Shown piece by piece: positions 45,685 to 55,852 of a DNA stretch of 64,000 nt. The DNA comes from Antedon mediterranea. Taxonomy: Eukaryota > Echinodermata > Crinoidea > Comatulida > Antedonidae. Positions within the stretch are counted from its first letter, which is position 1. Each line of letters opens with the position of its first letter. The notes beneath the pieces were generated by a model. It saw nothing but the letters and a program-made list of their open reading frames with translations, made no database searches and was not told where the DNA came from. Made by a program: the position numbers and the translations under genes. The stretch covers positions 27,094,070 to 27,158,069 of the forward strand of contig NC_092671.1 of NCBI RefSeq assembly GCF_964355755.1. The letters are read 5' to 3'.

Positions 45685-45707
45685 ATCAGGGAGTTCAACT
45701 CCCTGAT
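45685..45707. repeat. 23-bp palindrome, same arm as at 21331
   Basis: ATCAGGGAGTT-C-AACTCCCTGAT is a near-loopless palindrome. The core GGGAGTT/AACTCCC is shared with the palindrome inside the pogo-like element at 21331-21354. Confidence 0.8.
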
Positions 45708-46694
45708 CTAATCTTATTCTGATTTGAGTTTAATACTTTTAACTTCTTTTACTTCACAATCAAAGCAAATGGTACATCAAGATAAGAACTTTTCATAACA
45801 AATGTTACTTTGCACAGTGAACTAGATTTACACATAAAACTTTCATCTCTCCTAAGGTCCCTTAACTCCACCTCATCTTCCAAATGATGTACCAGGTTCT
45901 TCAAAGGCCCTGTTTCTGCTGCCAAGAAAATACCGTATTTTATACGGTATTTTTTGAATACCGTATTTATACCGTATTTTTTTGCCAGAAGAACCTGCGC
46001 TCATAAAAAAAATACCGTATTTTGTATACCGTATTTTCCCCACAAAATTTGTGGATAAAATACAGTATTACAAATTTATACCATATTTTTTGTACCCTTT
46101 TCTGCTGCCAATAAAAAATACCGTTTTTTTTTTTATCAGCGACATGAGGTCGTGTTTTTATTTTCTGTCGCTGTCAGCTGTTTTACACAGGTGTACAGTC
46201 ACAGTATTTACTATATAAATCTGTGTGGGGAAGGAGGGGGGTGGGGAAGCTAACATTTCCGGCCAACTAAAAGGTAATAAAAGGGACAACCACATTTATA
46301 AAAAAATAAAGCAGGAGTACTGAATAGACTTCTCTCCAAAGCAAGTAAATTCAAAGCTGAAGAGCCTGCAAAAGCAGTACAACATTGCTAAAGACAATAG
46401 GCCCCTAATTCGGGGAGGGAAAGAATTACTTGTCCCCATTACGATGTTTTCTGTGCTCTCAACATCTCTATCACTAGGGTTAGGCTGTTGAAAGTGAGAC
46501 ATAAAACTTCCTTTATTGCGACTTTTCATTACCGACCAAATAAATGAATGGCAATTTTGGTAAAAAGGATGAAATTTAACAGGACCACCCAAGAAGTATT
46601 GTTAGCAGAAATGGGGTACTGAAAAATACGGTATAAAAACAATATCACATGGACACAAGAACCAATCAAGTTTTTAGGAATATACGTAGGCTAT

Positions 46695-47128
46695 AGGTAT
46701 GTAATGGTTCTGAGACATCTCGTAGAATTATAGAAGAAAGAATAATTGTAAAGCTTGGCACTCTTGCCCCTACCGGCATAAATGTACAATTTAGATCTTT
46801 TAAACATTAATTTTGCCAGAGACATTCACATATTAACAATTATTTACACTTAAAGCTTTTGTCTTTGTTTTAAATTTCCTGCTTTATAAGCAACCTTTTT
46901 TGCTTTGTACCCCATAGCTTTTGGAGGCGTGCCTTTATAACTACGCCTTTTGTTTAACATCTTTGATTGGCTGATTTGTTTTATTATGTAATTTTGTGAC
47001 TTATATATGTTATTGATGATGGGCTATGCCCGAAACATGTCGCAAAAATAAATCTATATTGAGGCAGTTTTAACTTATTTGATCTTGATTTTTTTCTATA
47101 TCCTGCCTATGCAGCTCTTTGATTTATA
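46695..47128 (+). mobile_element. 5'-truncated Penelope-like element 3' end
   Basis: A 434-bp insertion in the LINE, flanked by TAGGCTAT at 46687-46694 and 47129-47136. It starts with the end of an ORF, SRRIIEERIIVKLGTLAPTG-INVQF to TAA at 46808-46810. The KLGTLAPTGIN type of ending resembles the last residues after the GIY-YIG endonuclease of Penelope-like retroelement proteins. A 3' UTR follows, with a hammerhead-like motif at 47013-47036, then AAAATAAA. Family call is from memory of PLE C-termini plus the ribozyme-like motif. Confidence 0.65.
47013..47036 (+). ncRNA. Hammerhead-ribozyme-like motif
   Basis: TTGATGA (hammerhead consensus CTGANGA), then a 4-bp stem GGGC-TAT-GCCC, then GAAAC; ATGTC follows as a possible NUH cleavage context. 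Hammerheads are known in Penelope-like elements. Here the C of CTGANGA is T, and flanking stem pairing is only short (ATGTT/AACAT), so the copy may be inactive or not a real ribozyme. Confidence 0.4.
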
Positions 47129-47951
47129 TAGGCTATGATAAAGATATATGTATTAAAAAAAACTGGGACGAAAAAGTTATTGAACTACAAAACGTTCTTC
47201 AGTTATGGAAAAAAAGAAATCTAACTTTCTTTGGAAGAATAACAATCATCAAAACGCTTGCAATCTCTAAATTGATTTATAACCCAAGCATAATTAACGT
47301 ATCCTTACATATAATTCCACTTGTACGTACCCTTACATAAGTTCCACTTGTTGAAAAAATACTTTATAATTTTCTGTGGAATGGTCAACGTGAAAAAATT
47401 TAAAAACTTGTTCTTATTAAAAAAAGCATGCGAAGGTGGCTTGAATATGATAAATTTCAACTCCGTAATAGATTCATTAAAACTAACATGGATAAAAAGA
47501 TTACTCAGTCCCGATCCAGGAAAATGGAAAAATATTCCGAAATACTTTATGTATCCAATAGAATACACTATAGGTGCTACTCAGCTTAACTTTGAAGATC
47601 ATATTGACTTGAATAGAATGCCTGATTTTTATGTATCAATGTTAAAATCAGCGGTTAAGTTGAATAATATTGTTAGTGTAGTTCCACAAAATATAGAAGA
47701 CATTTTAAAACAACCACTTTGGGAAAATAAATATATAATTTCCGCAAGTGGAAAAACTCCTTGAATCAATTATCTAAAAAGAAAAATAATCAATAAAATT
47801 TAATTTAATTAAGAAATACACAAGAATAAACTTAAACGTACGGTATACAGTATATTTTCTTGATTTAGATCAATTGTTAGTTTACCATCATTATTATATT
47901 ATTGTTTTCTAGGAGGCGCCCGAGTCCGGGATGACCGAGACGCAACTGGTG

Positions 47952-48000
47952 CTAGCCAGGATTTAAACTAGAACTATTAAAATAAACCTGGCTAGCAACG
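47952..48000. repeat. Inverted repeat GCTAGCCAGG ... CCTGGCTAGC
   Basis: A perfect 10-bp inverted repeat encloses an AT-rich loop of about 26 bp, within a GC-richer patch (GGAGGCGCCCGAGTCCGGGA, CGAGGGCGTATCCCCATACT). It could be a transcript hairpin of an unclassified element. Confidence 0.5.
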
Positions 48001-48515
48001 AGGGCGTATCCCCATACTTCGGTTTGGGTTTAGCTTTACAATATTTATTAGTTTGTTATTTTATCATATAAATAATAAAAGCAATATTATGTTCAAAATG
48101 TAAAACTATACAATTTTATAAAAGTATTCAAACAAAACATAATCTTATAATGCAATATACCATTTTATCATATATATTTATATTATATCGAATCTCTTTT
48201 TAATACTGAATATCAATCTTTATATCGTTTTAGCTCTGTAATATAAATTTTCTCTGTATACATGTTTGTTTTATCTAGATTTCAACACAATATCAAAATA
48301 TTTTATATAATCTTTTAACCTCTGTCTGTGTAATATCACTTAAATATTCATTGATAAATAGATAGATAGACATATATACTGTAACCTTCACCATATTGTT
48401 TATCATTGCAATAAAAGTGGGTTTCCCCCACAAAAGAGAAAAAAAAAATAAAAATACCGTATTTTATACCGTATTTTTATACCGTATTTTGAGCAGTTGT
48501 AGCAGAAACAGGGCC

Positions 48516-49879
48516 ATAGTGACACAAGCAAAATGGGGCATATTAGACCTCCAGTTTTACCTGAAAAAACTTGTTCACCACCATGGTGTCGAGGAGAGAC
48601 TGCTGAACCTGTGCCAAATGTTTAGACTATTGTTTGCAGTGCCCATGCCTTAACCGCTTACCACTCAAATAGAAATAGTGTATCTCTATTCAAGTTTACA
48701 GCAGGATTTCTAGCTTAAATTTTACATAAAATAATGCATTCAAGTATTTCCCCCTGCCTTTAACCTGTGTTTTTATTTTGAAATTCTTAGTATGGGTGTG
48801 TTTACTTTACTTAAGTTTCTTGGAAGGTCCCTGGATAATTAACCATTCCTTAACAAATTTTTAATAGCATTCTATCTTGATTCACTGGGGCTTTAAAGGC
48901 TGGAGTTGACCTGGCAAATTTTTAGGGTATACACTGGACTTTATTGAGAATTCTATGCAAACTATGTTTCGAATCTTGAATTTCCGGGGACTGGGTAAAT
49001 GGATAATTAATCATTCTTAATCAGTTTTTATTACAAAATTTGTGTACAAAAGAATTTAGAGATTTTACTGTGTAATTTGAACTATCCCCCACTGATAAGA
49101 AAGTGGTTATTTTCAACAAGCTCGTGTATCAGTATTCAGTATTTATTGGTACTCACTTTAGAATCAGTGGCACACACCTTTCGGTGGTGCGTCCATACAA
49201 ATATAAACAACAACATATAAAAGGTAAATGATGATAAAACTTACATAATTAACTTACATTGAAAGAAAAAAAGAAAAAAAAAAGAAACAAATATACAGAC
49301 AGTAGTAATTGCACACTTGAATAGATACTTAAGAGCAATAATTGTATAACGAGCAAATCAATATATCGATGCAATAGGTCAGTAGTAAATACACATTAGG
49401 GCCTACTTACAAAATGTCGGACAGAAAAAAAAAATACTTATACATAGTAAATAAAAAAAAACATAACTAAAAAAAAACAAAAAACAGAATAAAGGTACAA
49501 TAGGTGAACAGTATAAATAATACATAATCATGTTAAAATTACTACATAAATCGAAATAAGCACAAATATATGTTTATATGTACTTGAAATTATAGATATA
49601 GCAAACAGCAAGTACATGATTTTATTTGTTTAATGATTAGTTATTGGCATATCTAACTGGTCTATCAATGTATAAACCAAATAAGGTAAAATGTCTGACA
49701 GAAAATAAAAAATACATAGAAAATAAAACTAAAAAACAATTGAATAACAGTATAAAGATACACAAAGAAAATCCCAAAAATTATGAAATATAGGGGAAAC
49801 TATAGATCGATGATTATTGGAATGTATGATCAATAGAAATTTCTTGCCCGCACCTGGCCTTTAAGTATACACAGTTTAA
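48516..49879. other. No gene; LINE-tail-like block on minus strand
   Basis: At 49135-49205 the reverse strand reads GGACGCACCACCGAAAGGTG, GTGCCACTGATTCTAAAGTG, AGTACCAATAAATACTG, which resembles a LINE 3' UTR with a polyadenylation signal. 49265-49500 is A-rich. 48880-49000 (AAAGGCTGGAGTTGAC, TGGACTTTATTGAGAATTCT) weakly resembles the GPCR 3' flank near 14460-14580 on the reverse strand. Confidence 0.35.
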
Positions 49880-50555
49880 GGGTATGTTCAGACTCACGGA
49901 GTTACGGTGGAGTTATCTACGTAAGGCGTACGGTAATCCGTGGCGTTAAAAGCCAAGGTGTTCAGACACAACGATCAACATTCCAATGCCTTGCGTTTAA
50001 AACACTCTGATCAGGTCAAAGCAGATAGAACTATATGTATACATTCATGACAATGCATGAAAGTTTACATCGTTTACATTGTTTTTTTCATTTTTATTTA
50101 TATAATGTTTACCTTCAAATATACTGATTTGTTCTTACTACTTGTAGAATTTCATTTTAATTCAAAATAATTTAAAACGTAATTGTTACATGGACAATTA
50201 TCTGATTAATTGATTTAATTTATGAAAATATCATATTACTGACGCCAACTTTACTGTTCTTTAAAATCTGAACCTGAAAATACATTTGACATAGCTATTT
50301 CGCTGTCGTATCATAGGGTACGGGTATGTAGTTGCTGTCTGCTAATCGTGGTCGTGTATTTTCATTGGTTAAGTTTAAAATCACTGATGCATCACTGGAT
50401 TAGCGTTATGAAATCTACCCTCTCCCGCTAGAGTTATTAACGCCACTGGCGCGGAGTAACAGCTTTTTAACGCTAATCCGCGGCATGGTTCAGACACAAA
50501 AATATGTACGCCGCTTACATAACTCCACCGTAACTCCGTGAGTCTGAACATACCC
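49880..50555. mobile_element. PIF/Harbinger-like MITE with TAA duplication
   Basis: The 676-bp element starts GGGTATGTTCAGACTCACGG and ends in the inverse, with a TIR of about 35 bp continuing through AGTTACGGTGGAGTTAT. It is flanked by TAA on both sides (49877-49879, 50556-50558). A 3-bp TWA target and GGG..CCC ends fit PIF/Harbinger. No transposase ORF. Partial relatives lie at 240-426 and 42360-42775. Confidence 0.85.
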
Positions 50556-50755
50556 TAAGTGTAGCATTGTGTAATTGTTATATTAGGCCTATTTGGCTTT
50601 AACTATGACTACATTCTGACATGGTATGGTGTAGTTGAAATATAGCAACTATAGCAGCTATAGCTGAGGTTTCAGGCAAGTGACCAATGTGTCACAGTAG
50701 GATAGTGATATAACAGCTATCCCAAGGTTGCTATTATTTGCTATTATTAATTATA

Positions 50756-51055
50756 CAGCTATTTGTTTGCTATTATTGCAGTATCAGGTATAGCAATTAC
50801 ACAGCTATTTGTTTGCTATTACTTGCTATTATTGCTGTATCAGGTATAGCAATTACACAGCTATTTGTTTGCTATTACTTGCTATTATTGCAGTATCAGG
50901 TATAGCAATTACACAGCTATTTGTTTGCTATTACTTGCTATTATTGCTGTATCAGGTATAGCAATTACACAGCTATTTGTTTGCTATTCTATTGCTATTT
51001 TTGCTGTATCAAGTATAGCATTTACATAGCTATTTGTTTGCTATTTATTGCTATG
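50756..51055. repeat. 56-bp minisatellite, about five copies
   Basis: Units start CAGCTATTTGTTTGCTATTA at 50756, 50802, 50858, 50914, 50970 and (as TAGCT) 51027. The three central intervals are exactly 56 bp. The unit itself is built from TTGCTATTA and GTATAGCAATTA words. Confidence 0.9.
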
Positions 51056-52106
51056 ACCAATCTTGCGCCTTAGTGGAGTGGCAAACTTGCGAGGAAAGTC
51101 TTTTGGAACTGTAGTGACCTTACACAGATACAAGCAATGGATATTTATGCGAATTTTAGGCAAATCATACTATGTACGTCCAAAAATGTAAATTGTTATT
51201 CGGTTCAGTTCAGTTTTTGACCTATAGTATTAGATTTGAGGAAAAATGCTGTAATAGCAGCATGTCTTCATGCTTGCAATTTATTACCCAATTTAAATGT
51301 ATGATTTTGATCATTAGTACAGGTCAGGAAGTTATCAAGTAGAACATTAAATTTGTATTACAAAAGTATATAGTTTCAATAATGGTCTTCAAAAATGGCA
51401 TATTAAATGCAGAACGTGTCAGATTACTACATTGACCGACATCTCCCTAAAAAGCAGTCCTTTCTATGATAAAGCGCATCCTCTGACAATTTCTCATAGC
51501 CTTTTCCCTACTATCATTCTCCTACTTTGATCTCACCGTAAACTGCCATATTAAATAATTCATGTATTCTAGAAATTAAATTATGATTGACAGCATACAG
51601 TATATTCAAAAAGTTGGTACAAATGTCCAGTTTACTGATCTTCTGCAGCATCATGTTGTTTTGGTTGTCTTTATTCTTGGTTGCATGTTCCTCATGCAGT
51701 TTTTAAATAACTCACCTCCATTTAAAAAATGAATTTACCTGGTTCCTCCTCCAACCCCCTCCCCGTCCTAAGTAAAGTAAAATAATTTATGCAGGAAATA
51801 TATATTATACAACTCCATCCACCTTTTCAACTCAACATTGTGATACTGTAGGATTAAGACAGTTAATTTTTAATAATCTAAAAATTAAAAAAATATGTCA
51901 TTATTGGGAAGCTTTTGCATTTATTCTTCTACCTATAAAATAATTTGCCTTTGCTGTGTGTATTGTAACTATTTAAACTAAAGAAAGGTTTTTGCAAAAC
52001 TGAGGGCAGTATAACAACATTTTATCAGATTAATGTATTATTAGCATCTAGCTACCATGTTTCATTGTGTTAGGTATTAAACCATGGAATATTGTTTTTT
52101 TTATCC
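51056..52106. other. No gene recognised
   Basis: AT-rich spacer without long frames, terminal repeats or RNA motifs. Confidence 0.45.
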
Positions 52107-52520
52107 AGGGCTGCAAATTAAAGGGGTATTTGGTCGCATTTGCGACCTAATTTTTCTGTTTGCGACTAAAGAAACAGAATAGGTCGCGATAAGATCGTCT
52201 GCTTGTGCGAGTTGTTTCAAATTGAAGTTCAGGTGTGTTTTCCCTATTTCACACACTGTGTTGTAATTTAATCTCTATACTACGGAAGGCTCAGGTGTTT
52301 CCACTAGTCACCGCCGCCGCACGCAAAGGAGTCCGGTTCATTCAAGCGTATAAAGCCCCTAAACATTTTACACTCGTTGTGATTGGAAGTTCGTCCATTT
52401 ATTGCATGCTGCCTTACTCAATCACACAAAAGGACACCAAACACACAGCACAGTGTGACGTGCTATACGAGCACGTTAAAAATGACAAAATGCGCACACT
52501 AATTGTACAAAAGTGCTAAA
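52107..52520. repeat. Unclassified repeat with repeated GGTCGC/TGCGAC words
   Basis: It begins AGGGCTGCAAATTAAAGGGG and then alternates GGTCGCATTTGCGACC, TTTGCGACTAAAG and AGGTCGCGATAAG. Downstream is a GC-richer stretch with an open frame of 94 codons (52235-52519) that has no recognisable domain. The organisation parallels 33950-34494: a head with a repeated short word, then an orphan open frame. Confidence 0.35.
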
Positions 52521-52539
52521 AATGGTAAAAAATAAGGAC

Positions 52540-53466
52540 TTTTTAAAATTAATATAACTCTTCAGAATGGCAGATGACCCCCAATTTTTTTAACTTATTA
52601 TGGAAGCCAATAAGTTGTAGATACAAATGTATATACACATTAGACGTACAAAATGGTATGACGTCATCAAATGGCCACTTGAATTTAAAAATTAGGAATT
52701 TTTATCTTTTTGTGTGGGTTATCACATTCAATAGAGCGCATCTCCGTTATTTGAGCCCGATTTTCGCACAACTTTTAGTATGTGCTTGCTCAATTAATTA
52801 TTCTTCTAATGAGTTGTCAACATTTTTATTTTGATGACGTCATCACGCGTAAAAACTTGAATAACCTAGGTCGTGTAATTTCAGCTACACCATACATTTG
52901 AATATCTTATAGCTCTTCAGAATTAAAGGTGACCTTGAAGATTATAACTTATTATGAAAGCTGATGAAATTTAGATATGAATTCATATTAAAATTAAGCC
53001 TATCGGATGTTGTGATGTTATCATATGGCCAGTTGAAGTTAAAAAGTAGTTTTTAAATTTCTTTAGTCAAAGTTATACAAATTTCAAAGACCGCGCATTG
53101 CGCTTCTACGTTTCAAATTTTCTTCCAATCCTTATATTTATTTGCTCAATTCATTATCTTTCGAAATTGTCATCTTCGAGTTTATTTTGAAAATTCCATC
53201 ATACCAAAAAATTAGAACACGATATGAGTCCCGTAATTTCACCTATGCTACACTGTATATAGATACAGTATATACTGTACATATTGTATGACACATAATA
53301 GGTAGAACTCAGCACTATAAGTGTATATGCATCATGTCATAGGATGGCGTACATCAACTTTTAACGATCGTATGTTAACGTACATGCATGTTTAAAAAAT
53401 GTTAATTTTATTAAAATGATAAAAATGATCACCTATAATTCGTCAAAGTGACGAATTAAATTCTAG
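52540..53466 (+). mobile_element. 5'-truncated Helentron-like copy
   Basis: It matches the 3' half of the tandem copies at 14640-17819: TGACGTCATCAAATGGCCAC, AATAGAGCGCATCTCC, GATGTTATCATATGGCCAG, TCCCGTAATTTCACCTATGC. It ends with the hairpin AATTCGTCA-AAG-TGACGAATT (53437-53457) and CTAG (53463-53466) followed by T. The hairpin arms carry compensating changes (CTCG to TTCG, CGAG to CGAA), so the stem is conserved while its sequence changed. The GCGGATAAC motif is not preserved. Confidence 0.75.
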
Positions 53467-54554
53467 TTTCTTTTGTTTTTATATAAGAAAAGTGTATGTT
53501 TATTGTTCTAGGAGCAGCTTTAAGACCAACAGGGATGGAAAAATAATATTACTGTTACAGCTAAATGAAAAAAATGTAGCCTAGGTAACCATGTACAGCA
53601 GTTAACCTTCCATAAACCCCCCCCCCCCCCCCCCCACCCCCAACCTTGCAAGTTGTATCTAATTGAAAACACATAAGCAATAATTTTATATTTTTACCAT
53701 AAGTTTTTTAATAGCATAGAACTCCAATAACCAAAAGTAATAGCAATTGATCCCCAGTTGATGGTTGCCCTTTCATGAACCTAATTTAATATAAAAAGCA
53801 TGTTTTTAATTAGAATAAGGATAATATAGTGTTAATGCTGTTTTCCCCATGGTATACTATAATACTGAACTTCTCATGATATATAGCACTATATAAATCC
53901 AGGATATTATTATACAGTTAATAATTTAATTATGTGGTAGGCATACTGTATTTATGTTTATTTGTCCCCATTATTACTTTATGAGGAGCTAACACAGTTT
54001 ATGGTGTGGTAGTTTTTTTTAGGTACTGTTTTTGTAGATGGCGCTATTACTATTATTGTGGAGGTACTACATTTTGTCATTTAATTATGAAAGTATTTGT
54101 TTATTTTTAGCTTTATTATCTATTGTGTCAACAATTTGTCCCTTTGCACTGTGCCACTGTAGTAAATAATGAGAATCAGTGGATAATAAAATATTGATTA
54201 ACTTGTTTCGGTTTCGAATTCAAAAATCAGTTTTGGTAGTATCTTATCAAGCATTGCTGAAAATGCTCTCCTTACTTACTATACCAGTTCCTCATTTGAT
54301 GATTATTCATGGTTGGTTGTGTACAGATTTCATTATTCTTCTTGACAGTAATCGAGTTGACTTCGGTGATATTGAGATCATCATCAAGAACCCAAGAAAA
54401 AAGCCATTTTCAAAATTTACTAAATACTGAAATGATTTATTTGTGCATTATCATAAAGACTTTCAAAAATACTTTTCATGCCAGCTATGAATATTGTTTC
54501 AACAAAAGTTTTAAAACAGTTTATTAAATAAAAAAAAACAATCAAGATCGAAAA
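53467..54554. other. No gene; homopolymer C tract
   Basis: A poly-C run at 53620-53639 with a following CACCCCC is the only notable structure. Short open frames at 54179-54527 have no recognisable features. Confidence 0.45.
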
Positions 54555-54775
54555 CGTGTCTCTACCACTGTGTAATCAAAGCGTTTATTTAGTTAAAACT
54601 TGGATCCTCCCAAAATTGATAATCGGGTATTCCAGTTATCACGTAATTGATTCACGGTTGGTTGCATGTTTCATTTTTTACACGTCCAGCGGAGGTGAAA
54701 TATATTCGCCAATTTGGTGAATAAGACAAGAATTTGTCACCATTTGGTTTCACAATTGCCGTTTGGCTCACCAAA
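54555..54775. repeat. Dispersed repeat shared with 2765-3010
   Basis: Second copy of the unclassified repeat. It shares ACCACTGTGTA, TTTATTTAGTTAAA, AAATTGATAATCGGGTATTC, GATTCACGG and CAATTGCCGTT in the same order. Confidence 0.55.
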
Positions 54776-55176
54776 AAAAAAAAAAAAAAAAGCTGACCTT
54801 CATTTTTGTCAGTTGGACGTGGCCAACACAATAATTTTTTTTTTGCCTTATTGTTATCTTGCTAAATTGAAAATAAATGACTAAAGCTGTTTTAAGAAAT
54901 TTAAAATAGTTCAAACTCAGACAGGCACGTAATGTTGACCCGAGTTTCTCTTTTGTGACCAATGTAACTAACCACAGAGCAACACATTTCTCTTTGTTGT
55001 AAAAATGTACTATGTGAAAACAAATTGTGAAATTGGCCATTCTTAATCTGATAATGACATTTTTAACTTCAACGCATTATTATTTTAATGTGTAAAGCAA
55101 TTTTATAGATCATCAGTTTGAATGATAAAAAAAACATTAAGAGCATCTTTTTTTTATGCAGATACTGCTGTAGATC

Positions 55177-55844
55177 CCGGGGGGGGGGGGGGGGGGGGTG
55201 ACTTGTATATAAACCAAACGGGGGAGGGGGGGGGTGCCGCAGCCACTTAGAGACATGTTTTACTGAAATATACTACGGACTTGAACTACCATTTACCAAA
55301 CTCCATGTGCTCTAAAAAGACGGCAGAAACAAGGCCACGCCAGAGAGGGCGCAATATTTGTACTGGTTCCCGGCATGATCTGCGCATGGCCAAAGAGACC
55401 ACCACCGTTCATGGCAAATTTAGACAAGTTTATCGCGCGTCCGCTGTGTTGCATGACCGACCGATGATCAAGAGTGGTCACAGTTGAATGATTTTTGTCC
55501 TAGGCCGGCCGGCTATGTTTCGTGTTCTGCTGATACGAAAACAAAACTCTCAGGGAAAACTCTATTCAAAGGTATTTAGCGATGGGGCCCCGCGATGGGC
55601 TTATATAGCCGGGCTTATAGCATCCAGTATGCTAAAATCCCTGCAAAAATTGGCGATAAATCGTGACATTTTGACACGGGTGGGCGGGCCAGGGACTTAA
55701 ACTACTAATTTCACCCTGTCATTTCCCACACTTGTGCTACCAACTCTCCATATTTTCACACACTTGTGCTACCAGGCCCTCGAAAATATACCCGTAAATG
55801 CGGCACCTCCCCGTATGGAAATATTTAAGAGTGACCCCCCCGGG
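55177..55844. mobile_element. 668-bp TIR element with 8-bp duplication
   Basis: The ends CCGGGGGG...GTGAC and GTGACCCCCCCGG(G) are inverted, with the left G-run expanded. TGTAGATC lies at both borders (55169-55176 and 55845-55852). Inside are two ACACTTGTGCTACCA copies (about 55728 and 55760). It is hAT- or P-like by duplication length. The superfamily is uncertain, and no transposase frame is present. Confidence 0.8.
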
Positions 55845-55852
55845 TGTAGATC

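Larger units (their letters stand above)
46641..47764 (+). pseudogene. L1/Tx1-like LINE reverse transcriptase fragment, interrupted
   Basis: Reading begins at about 46641 with ITWTQEPIKFLGIYVGY. It is interrupted by an insertion (46695-47128) and resumes at IGYDKDICIKKNWDEKV, then LQLWKKRNLTFFGRITIIKT, LAISKLIYN. After a frame change near 47330 it continues as VPLVEKILYNFLWNGQREKI, an in-frame stop, then KKACEGGLNMINFNSVIDSL, KLTWIKRLL, to a stop at 47764. These are the post-catalytic blocks of L1/Tx1-clade ORF2 (FLGI..G, NxxxWxxRxLTLFGK-like, F-W-N-G, EGGLNM). It is dead: frameshift, stop, truncation and insertion. Confidence 0.85.
45906..48515. mobile_element. TIR-bounded region with ATACCGTATTTT subterminal arrays
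   Basis: The ends GGCCCTGTTTCTGCTGCCA (45906) and AGCAGAAACAGGGCC (to 48515) are inverted. Just inside both lie clusters of the half-palindromic word ATACCGTATTTT (six or more copies at 45929-46130, three at 48455-48492). An internal TTTTCTGCTGCCAATAAAAAA at 46097 looks like a second end, so two nested copies are possible. The centre is occupied by an L1/Tx1-like LINE with a Penelope-like insertion. No target duplication is convincing. Confidence 0.6.

Noticed and set aside
47119-47340. Two short ORFs (47119-47340 and 47321-47764) as separate genes
   Set aside because: They are frameshifted parts of one L1/Tx1-like reverse transcriptase fragment.
47305-47568. Minus-strand ORF
   Set aside because: Antisense shadow of the LINE fragment.
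53613-53648. Poly-C tract (and poly-G at 55180 and 59650) as regulatory elements
   Set aside because: Homopolymers likely from slippage or sequencing; no supporting context. The 55180 run is the end of a transposon.
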